Source: Ctenosaura bakeri
Lineage: Eukaryota; Chordata; Lepidosauria; Squamata; Iguanidae
Direction: 5' to 3'
Length of the DNA stretch: 64,000 bases
Assembly: GCA_948474755.1 (NCBI GenBank)
Contig: CAOLHI010000388.1
Location: 372,001-436,000 of the forward strand
Below the pieces are notes generated by a model. The model did no database searches, was not told where the DNA came from, and worked only from the letters and a program-made list of their open reading frames with translations. The translations under genes were made by a program, and so were the position numbers. Positions 1 through 11,634 of this stretch are shown here, in pieces. Position 1 is the stretch's first letter. Each line of letters begins with the position of its first letter.

Positions 1-416
1 GGAGGTTATTGTAAATGAAATATTGAATCTACAAAAGTAGGTTCACGGTGGGGGGGGGTGTAAAAAGGAAAAAAAAGCAAACAGACACCTGGAAGTTTAA
101 AGAGCTAAGGGGTAAATCATGCTTTAACCAGCTAGGGTGTAATTATGTATGCCTTGATGAAAAAGATCAAAGTGTCTCTAGTAGATAAAGCCAGGAAGAA
201 CTCAAATTGTTAAGGGCTCAGGGAGAACCCAAATTGTCAATATGACCTGAAACACATTACAGTATGAACTAAAGGAAGAAAAGTATGTCCATAAAATTAG
301 GTAATGTACTTATGAATTAGCCAATCAGGTATGGCTTTGGGGAACCAATCAAGTAATGGATCATGAACTAGAAACAAATCAAATACCAATCAAAGACCAG
401 GGCCCTTGCTGTGCAT
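1..416. other. Unassigned AT-rich intergenic sequence
   Basis: No open frame with recognisable motifs and no repeat end that I can identify. It contains a poly-G run near position 51. It ends at the TA target of the Tigger-like element that follows. Confidence 0.5.
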
Positions 417-628
417 TACAGTCATTCCTCCACATTCGCTGGGGTTAGGGGCATAGGGCCCCCGTGAAAGTGAAAAAGCTGTGAATTACTCTAGGCTCTC
501 CTACACAACACACAAAACACACAAAAAAGCATGATCAGCATATTCAACTCATGTGGATTCCTTTGAGACCTCAGGGTTCCTTCATAGACAGAAGTGGGGC
601 TGGTGGGGCTTACTGCCACCTCCACTGC

Positions 629-2138
629 TGTTACCCTGTATGTTGGGGGTCCCGGGAGGGGCGCCCAAATAACCAAATAAAAACACAAGTTGGGGGAATT
701 CAGCTTGAGCACTCTCTTGGCTAAATGAGAGGCAGGGTAACATTAGCAAGGATCTTTAACCCTATGTATACAGCGGTGGGTCAGAGAGCGGCTAGACAAG
801 GGCCCTTTTCGCACGGGCTTTCCCGAGCGAAATAGCCCCGTGAGCCGTGCAGGAGTGGGAGCGCAGCTCCACACGACGCACTCCCACTTCCGGCACTCTC
901 ACGGGGCTGCAGCGGCGCAAGCGCGGGGTTTTTGATTTTCGCTTCCAAGCGAAAATCACCCCGCGCTCGCGCAACGATCCCGGCGCCCACCCGCACTTAC
1001 CTGTTGTGCGGTGCGTCGGAGAGGCGGCCGGGTAGGGCTTCCTTCCCTCCGCTCCTGCGGAAGGAAGGGGTGGGGCGGGGCGCTTGCGTGACGGATGCGA
1101 TGGCATCCTGCTTCGCGCGGGTGGGGGGCTGCTCGCGACAGCCTCCTGCTTCGCGCGCGCGCGTGGGGGGTGGGTGGGCGCAACTGTCGCTCGCTCCTGG
1201 CACGCGCGGGGGGGATGGGCGCGACTGTCGCTCGCTTCCCGCGTGCGCGGGGGGCGGTGCGAGAGGCTCCTGCTTCTCACGCAAGCGGGGGAGGATGGAC
1301 GCGCGAGCCGCCTCCGCCTCCGGGACACTGCCGCTTCCCCGCTTGTTCCTTCGCCTGCGGAAGGAACGAGCAGGGAACCGGCAGGCTCTCGGAAGAGGCT
1401 TTTTGCGCAAGTCGCCCACCCCGGCTCACGCAAAAAGCCTCAGTGCGAAAAGGGCCAAGGTTTTCAAAGTAACAAACAATATTTTATTAAAGACAAGAAA
1501 CATGCAAGACAAGACATAAACTAACTAGCTGAGAAATAGAAACGGAGAGCGTTCGGGAAAGGCAATATGACACCTGGTCTTGTAGTCCTGGAGAGAAGCG
1601 GGGATCCGGGAGAGAAAGCTCAGTGGGGCTGGCTGAGGGGAGTTTACTTAGACAACCGGCAGCAAGGCAGGATGGAAGTCCAAAGTAGTCTGAAAAGTGG
1701 GGACCTTTTATAGGGTCCTACAGACTATGTTATGCTCGATGAGAACAAAGGAAATTTGGAGTTGGACAAAGGAGTTGGAAAAGGTCAGGTTTTGCATGAT
1801 TAGCTTAGCTCTTAATGACAATAGCGTGGCCGGTACGTTGATGGCCCGATATAAAGGAATGGCTCGGCTCTCAGCCCAGTGGCTTTGTGTGGATATGCAC
1901 CGAGCAAAGCCAGTTTGCAGGGAGGTTTTTCCCTAAAGCAACGGAGAGGCTTAAGTTGCCTGCCTGAATGAGGTTTTGGAATGTACAACCATTAACAGCC
2001 GCGCTCGTACGTGCTCATCCATGAGGCCTCTGCAAACACGTGGCGTGGGATGGCAAATAGAGGTCAAGCAAGGCCAAATTATTTGATATCAAAAAGATAT
2101 CTAGTGCTCTCACCCGACATATCATAACCGTGATAACA
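629..2138 (-). mobile_element. Solo LTR (group I), interrupted by a GC-rich MITE
   Basis: Terminal sequence on the plus strand is TGTTACCCTG and the far end is GATAACA, so the sense strand is minus. Target duplication CTGC is perfect on both sides (625-628 and 2139-2142). Removing the nested element at 801-1456 leaves about 854 bp, matching the other group I LTRs. No internal retroviral or Gypsy coding region is attached, so this is a solo LTR left by recombination. The 4-bp duplication fits Ty3/Gypsy or class I ERV; I cannot separate these without internal sequence. Confidence 0.85.
801..1456 (-). mobile_element. GC-rich inverted-repeat DNA transposon (3-bp TSD), copy 1
   Basis: TIRs are GGCCCTTTTCGCAC and its complement, flanked by AAG duplicated on both sides (798-800, 1457-1459). 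Internal order, read on the minus strand: splice-donor-like sequence at 995-1003, short perfect hairpin at 934-957, long hairpin at 836-906. The middle (about 1080-1290) has imperfect GC-rich tandem repeats. CpG density is very high, so this could be mistaken for a CpG-island promoter; several long overlapping frames on both strands are composition artefacts. The 3-bp duplication suggests PIF/Harbinger, but no transposase is present to prove it. Confidence 0.85.
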
Positions 2139-2744
2139 CTGCTACCCCCACATCATTTTTAATAGGGACTTACAAACCTTGTTTACAGTTTCTCAGTCTC
2201 ACGAGGCTTGCAGTCCCTATTAAAAATGGCATAGGGAGGCAGCAGAGGTGACAGCAATTAATCCATGAATAATCAAATCTGCAAATGTGAAACCTGCAAA
2301 TGTGGAGGGCTGACTGTAAATAAAAGCATCTGTTCCAAGAGTATCAACTCGTAGTCAATCTTTTAGGCTTGCCAGGCACAAACCCAGGAGAGTCTGAGCC
2401 TGTTTGATGTGACATGTGGATCTCCAAAATAAAATTAGAAAGCACAGGAACAAAACTTGGGACTTTCCGGATTTTTAAAAAAATACCTATCCCTGTTCCA
2501 TTTAACCCGGTACTGTCTCCACTGAGTAGCAGTGGCTCTACAAAGTTTCCAGCTATTATCTTTGCCAGCACTGCTTGAAGAAGATAGTCTCTTATAAACA
2601 CAGATTATGAGGATTTCCCTTGGGAAAACCTCCAGGGGCAGACGATCTTGAGAAGAGGGAACTTCCCTGAAGACTTCTACAGGTAGATAACATGGCAGAG
2701 AGTCTTCTCAGTGATTGCTCCCACCTTCCAGAATTCCCTATACT

Positions 2745-2925
2745 ATATTTACTGGTATATAAGACTCACTTTTCCCCAAAAAAATATTGTTTGAAAATGG
2801 GATGCGTCTTATACGCCAGTGTGTCTTATATGCCAGCACATAATATTTAACAGTGTATAAATGGGGTACATCTTATACATGGGTGTGTCATATGCCAGCA
2901 AATGTGGTAACTTTTTGTTTAAGCA
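2745..2925. repeat. Probable DNA-transposon fragment with TCTTATAC-type internal repeats
   Basis: A run of related short motifs (TCTTATACGCCAG, TCTTATATGCCAG, TCTTATACATGG) recurs at 2805-2890, and the left part carries the complementary TATAAGACTC. This suggests a degraded inverted-repeat element. I cannot define its ends or family. Confidence 0.35.
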
Positions 2926-2944
2926 GGCTTTTAACATGTAGTTG

Positions 2945-3134
2945 CTGACAGAGAGCCTTCCTATTGGGGTGCGTGCTTTATTTTTAAAAACTTTTAGTAT
3001 GCTTTTTAAATAATTTTATACTGTTATAAAGGTGATGATTTTAATTGTTTTTAAAATTGTATTGTTGGATTTTAACTGATTTATTTTGTAAGCCATGTTG
3101 GAAGAAAGGTGTGATATAAATGAGATAGGTAGCT
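2945..3134 (+). mobile_element. LINE 3' end (L2-like 3' UTR)
   Basis: The AT-rich stretch leads into a GTAAGCCATGTTGGAAGAAAGG motif region followed by GATATAAAT-type sequence, the usual 3' terminus of squamate L2-like LINEs. The same terminal motif recurs at 45510-45575 and, inverted, at 7192-7300. A GATA tail follows immediately, as expected for tail-derived microsatellites. Class assignment is from recall of the family, not a search. Confidence 0.45.
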
Positions 3135-3156
3135 AGGTAGATAAGTGGGTAGATGA

Positions 3157-3157
3157 C

Positions 3158-3203
<46 letters not shown>

Positions 3204-3221
3204 AAATAGATAGATAGATAT
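3157..3221. repeat. (GATA)n microsatellite
   Basis: About 15 uninterrupted GATA units with one interruption near 3203. It sits at the junction between a plus-strand LINE tail and a minus-strand LINE coding remnant. Confidence 0.95.
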
Positions 3222-3228
3222 AGAACCT

Positions 3229-3491
3229 CCATAGGTCAGATTGGGCCCATGAAGGGCTTTAAAGGTAAGAACCAACACCTTGTACTGTGCCCGGAAACTA
3301 ATAGGCAGCCAATGTAAAGACTTCAGAATTGGTGTTATATAGTCAGCTTTAGATGTTCCGGTGGCCAACCTGGCTGCCATATTCTGAACTAATTGAAGTT
3401 TCCAGACTAAGCACATGGGTAGCCTTATGTAGAGTGCATTGCAGAAGTCAAGCCGTGAAGTTACCAGCGCATGCACCAAAGAAACTGTCAA
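3229..3491 (-). pseudogene. LINE reverse-transcriptase ORF remnant (L2/CR1 clade)
   Basis: The minus-strand translation contains VTSRLDFCNALYIRLP, LQLVQNMAARL and LKSLHWLPISFRAQYK, the conserved C-terminal (thumb-like) block of L2/CR1-clade LINE polymerases, ending near FKALHGP. About 85 residues are readable in frame, then the frame runs into the microsatellite. There is no catalytic palm domain and no start, so it is a broken fragment. Confidence 0.75.
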
Positions 3492-5530
3492 AAACTGGGA
3501 CTATTTGTAGGGGAAAAAGTATCTGGAGGGATAATCCTTTCCCGGGGAGAACAATGAGTGTTGCGTTGAGAAAGAAGCTCCACAATGGTAACTTCCTTTG
3601 CATGATGAGATTACAAGATGTTGCCAAAGTCTTAGGATCTTTGGCTGCATTGGGTTGTGGTATGACTTCATGTAAATGGTCCTTGCCTGATAGGATTTTA
3701 TTGCTATCAGTGCTCAACCTGGGGAAAGGATGCTAATCCCCTCAAACTGGCTCCTCAGTGGCTGAGGACCCTTTGTTTACTGTGGATTTGCACAGCTTGA
3801 GGTCTCCTGGGGCTACATGACTGGAGATTTTACTGGCCTGACCTGGTTTTGGATCGTTTGACCATTGCTGCCTACATGCCCATCCGGGCGACCTCTCAGG
3901 CACATTGAATCATATTTTAATATCAAAATTGTAGACTCTAGGATAGGGTTTACCAGTGAGGTAACAAAGACACCAAGAGGATTCTAGTCTTTATCTTCTC
4001 ATCATAGCTAGATTTTTGGGGAAAAAATGAAAGTTAATAGATTGTCCTTCTTTAACAGTAGGAACAAGTGAGCGGGTCATTCTCCCTGCTACACCATCTC
4101 CCACTGGGTGACAGCAATTGGAAGTACTTATGATGATTGTGATTAATTTCATTAGTGCTCAATTCTCTTTAATACTCCCCCCCCGCTCTCTCTCCCTCTC
4201 ACTCTCTCCATCTTGGAGGGCAGATAATTTTTTCCCTGTAAGTAAATCCAGGGTGACAGTTTAATAGGTTCAGACATGCTTAGATCTAAAATGAGACTGT
4301 AATATTAATATACTATTGACCAGTTATGGATTAAGCAAACTGAGGGCACAGTAAAGCAAATGACTTCAGAGGGATGAGTTAATGTGCTAAGTGGTTCCCA
4401 TGCAATGATTAAAAATGTTCTTCATTTACTTAGAAATTAATAGGTTCTTCAAATGAATCTAATAAAAAAAAAACAGCTTATGGTGTGCTAGAAGTTTAGC
4501 CTCCTATTTGATGGGAAGGTGCCGACCTGTTCTAATTCAGATGCTCTTGTGCCGTTTGTTGCAATCAATAAAAATAATCACTAAGGGTGGAGCAAATTAT
4601 TATGGAAGATGTTGGGCTTACAGTTCAACTTACAGCACCATACTGACTCTCCACTCTCTGCCACTGGAGACATTCTACCTATGTTTACTTATCTAATACC
4701 TGCTCTGTATCATTGGTTGACAAGGGCTGGGGAAAACCCATAGCATAATATTAATGTCTTTTTAAATTAAATTAAATTAAATTTAAAATTTCTGATTGCC
4801 TATTTTCTAGGCAGCTCATGCAAAATTTAGCAATTCCTCCATAGGTTTGCTAGGTTTTCAAAATAGCAATGTGGGACATTCTGAACTGGTGAGGATACAA
4901 AGGAGAGACCTATAGAAAGTTGGCCTCAAGTCTTGCAAAATTTCAGATTTCATGGGATTCCTCTAACCTCCAGGACGGCCACAATGGTGGGCTAGCAGCA
5001 ATAGCAAGGGGAGGAATTTTATCATTGGAAGGCCAAGCACATTGTCCAGACTTTGAGTGGCCACAACAGGCATCAGACGTACTTGCAAAAGACCCCATCC
5101 TCATTTTGGGTATCCTTTGGAGACAGCATGTTTTACTGATAATCCAAAATATCAGACTTTTTGGTATCTCATTTAATGATCACACAGGAGAAGCTTTCTA
5201 GCCCACAAATAAGAGATCTCTCTTACAATACAGGACACCAGGCAATCCTGCACACAATAGGATTATGTACAGCAAACAGTTAAACTCCACAGTTTGTGGA
5301 GAGGAACACCTTCTTGGACAGTTTTAAAATGGAATGGAATGAAATAATGGAATGAATGATTTAATGGCCAGAATCCTGTAATCTTGCGTTCTCCCATGGA
5401 ATTGGCTGGATACTTTTTGTCCGATGTGAAGCATCCATGAGTAGTTCAAGGTTGTGGAAACAGAGTTCTGTATGTGGCGCCGTTGTCCTTGGTTGTGCAT
5501 TGTGTATATGCATGGATGTTGCATATGGAT
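3492..5530. other. Unassigned intergenic sequence
   Basis: Read on both strands; only short frames without recognisable motifs. It contains a pyrimidine tract (about 4175-4210) and an AT-rich (AAATT)n-like run near 4765-4785. No repeat ends are recognised. Confidence 0.4.
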
Positions 5531-6504
5531 TGTTACCCTGTTCTCTGGGGGTCCCAGGAGGGGTGCCCAAATAACCAAACAACAATAACAACTTTGGGGA
5601 AAATTAGCTGGAGCGCTCACTAAAGCTAGTGAGAGGCAGGGTAACTTAGCAGGATCTTGCAACCCAGCGTCTATGGGGTCAGGTCAGTCAAGCAGTCAGA
5701 CGGTTTAAAATAGCAAAAATGATGTTTTATTAAACACAGACAAATATTAAAGACGACACAGTCACACAGCTAACTAAAGAATTGGAAACAGGGATTTTTG
5801 GAGGGGATGGGTGATATGACACCTGTCTCGTAGTCCTGGAGAGGTCTGAAGATTGAGTTCGATGGGGTGCAGGGAAGAAGCTCAGCGCGGATCACTGAGG
5901 GGAGCTCGCTGAATAAAGTGGCAGCAAGGCGGGATGGAAATCCGGAGTGGTCCGGGGTTGAGCAGGCTCAGTTACTGAAACTGAGGGGAAGGCTCACCAG
6001 GCAAAGCGGCAGCAAGGTGGTCTGGAACTCTGGAGCAATCCGAGGATGGTCTCAGAATCGGGGGTTTTTATAGGGTGAATTGTGACTGCAGGCCATACCT
6101 TACTCAGTGAGAACAATGCGATTTAGGAGCGGGACAAAGCTTTGGAAAGGTCAGAGTTTAGCATGATTGACTTAGAGCCAAATTAACAATAGTGTAGCCA
6201 GTATGCAAATGCGGAGCGCTTAGTACAGCTTTGTAAGGCTACCTGCTCGGGGCAGGGAGCCTTTGTTAGTATCGCGCATAAGCAATGAGGTGTTTGCCGG
6301 AGAGGTCCCTGAGGTGATGAACTGGCTGTGTCTGGTCTGCCTGGGTGGAGAATGGAATGTCCAGCAATTATCGGCCGCGCCTGTTTACATGCTTGTCTGA
6401 AGGCCTCGCAAACACGTGGAGCGGGGTGGCAGAGGAAAGCCGAATGGTTTGATATCAAAATGATATGAGGCGCTATCTCCGGGTAGGCCTGAACCGCAGT
6501 AACA
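5531..6504 (-). mobile_element. Solo LTR (group I)
   Basis: The ends are TGTTACCCTG and GCAGTAACA, flanked by a perfect GGAT duplication (5527-5530, 6505-6508). On the sense (minus) strand it has a TATAAAAAC box (complement at about 6066-6074) and a polyadenylation signal in the AATAAAACATC region (about 5722-5735). Length 974 bp. No internal retroelement sequence on either side. Confidence 0.9.
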
Positions 6505-7191
6505 GGATGATCACAGTCGTACACTGTGGACTGAGCATGCAGAGGCACACATACACACATTTGGTTGCAGGTGCAGTTGCTGAGCGTTGAAATTCACTGA
6601 ACTTAAGTTGCTCAATGTTAATGTTCACTGATGTGCAATCAGTGTGTAACTTCATGAATGCAATGTCTGCCTTTGCCTCCTCAAGGAGGCATGGAAATTC
6701 ATGGAGTTACTTGGAGGATGTAATGGAGCAGTAAGCTAGCTTTCAGCCATGATGGACATATACACCTTCCATATCCAAAAAATCCAGTGTATTTCTAGAC
6801 AGTTGCTAGGGAGTATGAGTAAGAGGTTAATATTGCCCTAGTTTCTGCTTGTCGGGTCTCCACCAGCCAATGAGATGACACAGTATCGCTTTTCCTAGAT
6901 TTTTATGTTTTATTTCATAATAAGTACAAGCATACATCAGTTAATAAAGCATCTGACAAAGAAGTTCCTTTTAACAAAGTATTTTTATACTTCCTAGCCT
7001 ATTTTTTATCCTCATTCTCTGTGTAACTAGAGATTTTTTAGCAGCATCAGCTGCTTCATGGGGAGGACGATGAAGAAAGGCTGCAGAAACATAGGCTTTC
7101 AGTGGCAGATTGCAGTAGGGTATTTGCAGTAAACAATGCAATAAAGCTTGAGCTGAGGAAGAATGGGATTCTATCATTCTCTTCATCCCAT
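6505..7191. other. Unassigned intergenic sequence between two solo LTRs
   Basis: No recognisable genes. AT-rich, with short frames only. Confidence 0.4.
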
Positions 7192-7400
7192 TTATTTGTA
7201 TCTCACTTTTCTCCCAAAATTGGCACTCTAAGCAGCTTACGATTTAAAAGAACAATACAATTAAAGACATACAAAAAGTGAACATTAAAACAAAATTAAA
7301 CTATTCACAGTATGAAAACAATGCAAACGTCAAGTTAAAAGAAAAAAATCATATTTTTTTTAAAAGGGTTATTAAAAACTATTCAGTTTCAAACAATATA
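7192..7400 (-). mobile_element. LINE 3' end, inverted
   Basis: Plus strand reads TTTATTTGTATCTCACTTTT followed by CTAAGCAGCTTACGATTTAAAAG, the complement of a squamate L2-like 3' UTR. A similar block occurs at 49503-49600. Confidence 0.45.
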
Positions 7401-7520
7401 GTACCCCCAGCTCATTCTTTAAAAACTTTCTGTTTTAAAAGCCTGTTGAAGTAAAAAGGGCTTAGCCTGCTGACAGGAAGATTCTACTGTAGCTAATCCT
7501 GCTTTAGCCATGTGTGCTTG

Positions 7521-8378
7521 TGTTACCCTGAGTTTTTTGGAGGGTCCCAGGAGGGGCGCCCAGATTGCCAAATAAAATACCAATTGGGGAAATTAGCTGG
7601 AACACTGTTTTGGCTAGAGAGAGGCAGGGTAACTTTGCAAGGATCTTTAAAGCCCAATGTCTACGGCTTCAGGTCAGGGAATAGGCACACAAGTTTCAAA
7701 GTAACCAAAAATTACAGTTTTATTGAAAACAACAGAAAATAAATAACACACACGTACTAACTAACTAGGAAAGAGAAGGGGAGAGCGTAAGGGTAGGTAA
7801 TACGACACCTGGTCTTGTTGTCCTGGAGAAATGGAGAAATGGGGTTCAGAAGAAGAAAGCTTAGCGTGCCTGGCTGAGGGGAGTTTCCTTAGACGGCCAG
7901 CAGCAGGGCAGGATAGCAGTCTAGGGTAGTCTGAAGACCGTTTGAAAGTGAGGGGTTTTTATAGGGGCGTTTGTAGCTCTCGGCTATGGCAAACCAGGTA
8001 AGAACAAAAGGAGTTTTGGCTCTGGACAAAGGATTTAGAAAGGTCAAATTTAACATGATGAGTTTAACGCTTGATGACAATAGTAGCCAATATGTAAATG
8101 ACTTGTTTACTGGGCTGGCTCTGCTGAGAGCCGTGCAGCTATTGTGAACTGTGCACGTGGGAAGTTCCCTGAAGCTGGGAGCAAAGCTTAAGTTGCTGGC
8201 CTAAAAAGAGACTGGAATGTGAGAGCAATTAGCGGCCGCACTCATGTCCGTGCTTGTCCGGAGAACTTACAAACACGTGGAGTGAGGTGACTGAGAGCTG
8301 GTCCAGCTAAGGCTGAATTAGATGATATCAAAGTGATATCTGGGAGCCCCCACCCGGGGAGCCATACCCGAGATTACA
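7521..8378 (-). mobile_element. Solo LTR (group I)
   Basis: It begins TGTTACCCTG and ends GAGATTACA, with a perfect CTTG duplication (7517-7520, 8379-8382). Length 858 bp. The complement of a TATA box is at about 7955-7962 and of AATAAAACTG at about 7716-7725. The outer end has drifted from GTAACA to ATTACA. Confidence 0.9.
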
Positions 8379-8382
8379 CTTG

Positions 8383-9382
8383 CATACAAAAGTCAAAGTA
8401 GGCAGCTGCCTTCAGAATCCCTTAATCAACATACACGAACAGCAAAATAGAGAGCAACAAGAAAGCAGATAAGCTTGACTCATCAGTTATTCCCAGGAAA
8501 TCACACTAGTATAGATCTCTATGTCTGACCTCAAAAGTGGAAAGCATAAGGAAAGTGGTGGTTGATGAAAGAAAAAAATTATCCCTATATGTATTTTGGA
8601 AGAAGTCTTCAAGTGTTCTGAAGAAAGTTCAAACTCCTTTTATTTTCTTAAGCAAGGCTTACCTGGCCTGGTTGTCTCATGTCTTGTGTGCAGTTTGCTA
8701 GTCTTAAAAGTTTGGCTGAAACATGTTGAACTGCTATTTTCTTTGCAGAGTAGGGACCTTTCCCTCTTCTTTCCATGTTATTTCTATCTCTGTTGCCAAA
8801 TTTTCTGTTAAAGAGATTGTGACTGAGAATACATCTAGTTCATTAAATGAGGTATATCTGTACTTCTGCTAGGAGATTCTCACATGGGGTCATTTGATTT
8901 ATCACTCATGTATTTTTCTCTTTCTGTAAAGAGTTCAAGGCAATGTACATGGTTCACACTCACACATTATCTTTAGGGAAAAAAATGTAGTCAGGTAGAT
9001 TAGAGTGAGAGGACGAAGCTGGTCCAAAGACATCCAGTTGAGTTGAACTGGATTTCACTAGTTCTAGTTCAATATACTAACAATGATGGTACATTACTAC
9101 AACAACTGTTTTTTTTATTCCTCAGTACTAGTTTTCAGTTGCATCAGGCTATAGATGGTATGAAGACATTACCTCAGTCCCGCACAATTAGCCAGTGTCT
9201 AACTCACCCATACCAAATGCTACCCATGAGTCACATAGGCCATGCCCCAGATAGTCAGTGTAAGTACACCGCTGGTCACCGCTGCAAAAATGGTGAGACA
9301 TCATGATGGGCCTAAAAATATGATGGATGAGTCTTGATGAATGTGATAGATCACAGGTTTTAGAGGAGGTCTATGGTACCTA
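8383..9382. other. Unassigned intergenic sequence
   Basis: I see no repeat end or coding motif. Frames are short and have ordinary intergenic composition. Confidence 0.4.
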
Positions 9383-9584
9383 GGCCATTTCCACACTACA
9401 CTGCTATAGTGCTTTTATTCCACTTTCAACATCCTATGGAATCCTGAGGTTTGCAGTTTAGGGAGGGACATTTAAAATTCTCAGCCAGAAAGCTCTTTGG
9501 CCTCAGGAAACTACAAACCCCAGAATTCCACAGGATGTTGAAAGTGGAATAATAGCACTATAACAGTGTAGTGCAGGAATGGCC
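9383..9584. mobile_element. Foldback MITE (about 200 bp, GGCCATTT TIR)
   Basis: TIR GGCCATTTCCACACTACACT and its complement. The two halves pair almost along their full length (CCTATGGAATCCTGAGGTTT against its complement). CTA is duplicated on both sides (9380-9382, 9585-9587). The TIR resembles that of the GC-rich elements, so mobilisation by the same transposase is likely. Confidence 0.85.
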
Positions 9585-10021
9585 CTAGTATCAGCTGATG
9601 GTGCCCATGTCAGTAGAGCAGTGAATCCTTTCCATGTTTTAATCTAACTTTAAAGTTGCTATCCCTAGATCCTGAAGCCCATCACCAAGTTGGGCTCAGA
9701 GCCTTGGGTAGTTCTTTCAAAATTCAGACTAAAATCCAGAGTAGATTCAACGCTCCACTGCCATGGAAGTGAGCATGTCCCCACTGTCTCAAGGACATTT
9801 TGCCATATTCCTTTGCATCGACCAAAATATAGAACACTATAAAATAACATAGTAGCTGTTGTCTTTGGACCACGGCTCTCAGAATCCTCCAACAAGTATG
9901 GCTATTAGTAGTTATGGTCCCAACAAATAACTTTCCCAAGCTTGCTTCTCAGGAATTTGCAGAGCCGCTGCTATTCAAGACAGGTATACAATGGATTCTG
10001 CAAAATAGTTTCTAGGCAAGT

Positions 10022-10066
10022 AGGAATGGATGGATGAATGGATAGATAAATGGGTGGATGGATGAG
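10022..10066. repeat. Imperfect GGAT/GAAT microsatellite
   Basis: A run of GGATGGATGAATGGATAGAT-type units, degenerate. Confidence 0.7.
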
Positions 10067-10145
10067 CCTTTTTCCAGTCCATACCAGTTCCATGTGTGCT
10101 GCTTCATAACTTCATCCCATCCCCTCTTTGCAATAATTTGCAATA

Positions 10146-10367
10146 CAGTGGACCATCTTTACTCATGACCTCTGCGTGCACAATTTCCAGGACACAATGA
10201 AGCGTCACATCCCTGTACCTAAAATGGCAGTGATGTGTATGCAGATGCACTGAAGCATCTGCATGCATGTTGCTGCCATTGAATATAATGGGACATGAGC
10301 ATTTGTGAATTTTGCTGTTCATGGGTGTTTCTGGAATCGAACCCCCACATATCTGGAGAGCCTGCTG
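10146..10367. mobile_element. Tigger-like MITE
   Basis: The left end CAGTGGACCATCTTTACTC and right end GAGAGCCTGCTG form an imperfect inverted pair flanked by TA at 10144-10145 and 10368-10369. It is 222 bp with no coding capacity. Confidence 0.6.
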
Positions 10368-10577
10368 TACTGTTATATTTATAAATCCACATGAAAACTG
10401 CTATGTGCCTATGTAGTATTGAGTAGGTTGTCTTATTCAAGATACATTGCTGAAATATTTTCTATAAAAGTACACATTTAAAAATATGTTATCATAAAAC
10501 GTACATTTTATATGTATTTGGTAAGTTTTTTTTTAAAAAAACAAACCTTGAGGATTTAGCCAAGAAGGTAGACAGAG

Positions 10578-11267
10578 GCACTGTAGGGACATAATAATTA
10601 GGAAATAATTAATCAATAGCTTAGTAGCAAGCACATTGAATTAGGAAAAAAAGAGCAACGGGGCCAGGCAAAACAAGAATGCTTATGCTTGCAGCTGGGT
10701 GCAGATAACAGGAAAATCAGCTTGCAGAACTTAGAATAACAGGAAGCCAAGAAGAGCAATGATAGATACTAAAAGAGATAACTAACTGAGTAGGTTCAAC
10801 AGGTGTGAAAGAGAGGTAGACTTTGTGGGTTGCAGCATCTGGAGTAGGCCAAACTAGGCCCAGAGGAGGGGGAGTGACCACAAAAGATGAACTTTGGTGA
10901 TCAAGAGCCTCATAAAGCTTCATTTTAATATTAAAAATCATACCCCTAGGGTGGAATCTGGTATTATAATTTGGGACCACCCATATGTACATCCGCAGTG
11001 CTTGTATGCTGCCATAATAATATATTCATGACACAGTTCCTATACATATGTATTTCGATTAGCCAATAATTAGCATTTCTTGCTTCTGCAATGGATGCTT
11101 AGCAAGGTATAAAACTACCTGTGTATAGCCATTTTCTTTGGAGTAGTATATTTTTAGTGCCTGATGCACAACTTTTCCGCCCTCTTGTACAAGGGAAAAT
11201 CATTTAATAAATTCTTTACATTTTTTTGCTGCCAAAACCCTGGTGTAATTTTGAATTAATGCGGTAA
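10578..11267 (+). mobile_element. Possible LTR (unrelated to the TGTTAC families)
   Basis: The sequence has an LTR-like order: a possible TGTAGGGAC start, a TATAAAAC box at about 11108-11115, an AATAAA signal at about 11206, and a possible GGTAACA end. I found no matching target duplication, so the boundaries are uncertain. A partial resemblance in layout is seen at 50969-51247. Confidence 0.35.
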
Positions 11268-11634
11268 CATGTGGCCATAACTCTTAGTTCTAAAAAAGAC
11301 AGCAAAGGATCACTCACTTGCCAGCTGGGCAAGGAACATAAGCACCAGCAGCCTGGGAAAGATGTGAGGGCACCTGGGCTACCTGAAAAGTCAGCAGTAG
11401 GCATCCCACCTGGTGGAGATGGGGAGAGAAGACAAGAGAAAGAGGTGGAATAGTGGAGGAAAGCAGTAAGCCAACCAAAGGATGTGGAAGGAGGCAAGAG
11501 TGGGAGGATGGAGTACAGGCAGTGATAATCACTTACTTCCCTCCATAGGACAAGGCAGAACCATTAACAGGATGGTAGCCTCAAACTGTGATGCCTCCTG
11601 GGCATTGAGTCATTGGAGAATCATTTGTGAATTC

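Larger units (their letters stand above)
419..2316. mobile_element. Tigger-like DNA transposon, interrupted by a solo LTR
   Basis: The left end reads CAGTCATTCCTCCACATT and the right end GTGGAGGGCTGACTG, an imperfect inverted pair flanked by TA on both sides. TA target duplication and this TIR form are typical of Tc1/mariner-Tigger elements. About 390 bp belong to the element itself; the rest is the LTR at 629-2138, which in turn contains another element. No transposase frame remains, so it is non-autonomous. Other window members with the same TIR are at 46393, 57118 and 59165. Confidence 0.7.

Noticed and set aside
781..1524. Several long overlapping frames (up to 213 codons) and a CpG-island-like stretch
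   Set aside because: They lie within a GC-rich transposon with TIRs and an AAG duplication; frames are open on both strands in several registers, which is a composition effect.
3041..3232. Frame rich in Tyr-Leu-Ser-Ile repeats
   Set aside because: It is the translation of the GATA microsatellite.
5531..8378. Possible provirus formed by the two minus-strand LTRs
   Set aside because: Each LTR has its own perfect target duplication (GGAT and CTTG) and the 1 kb between them has no retroelement coding sequence.
10578..11267. Confident LTR call
   Set aside because: TATA and AATAAA signals are in LTR-like order, but no matching target duplication or second copy could be found, so it is listed only with low confidence.
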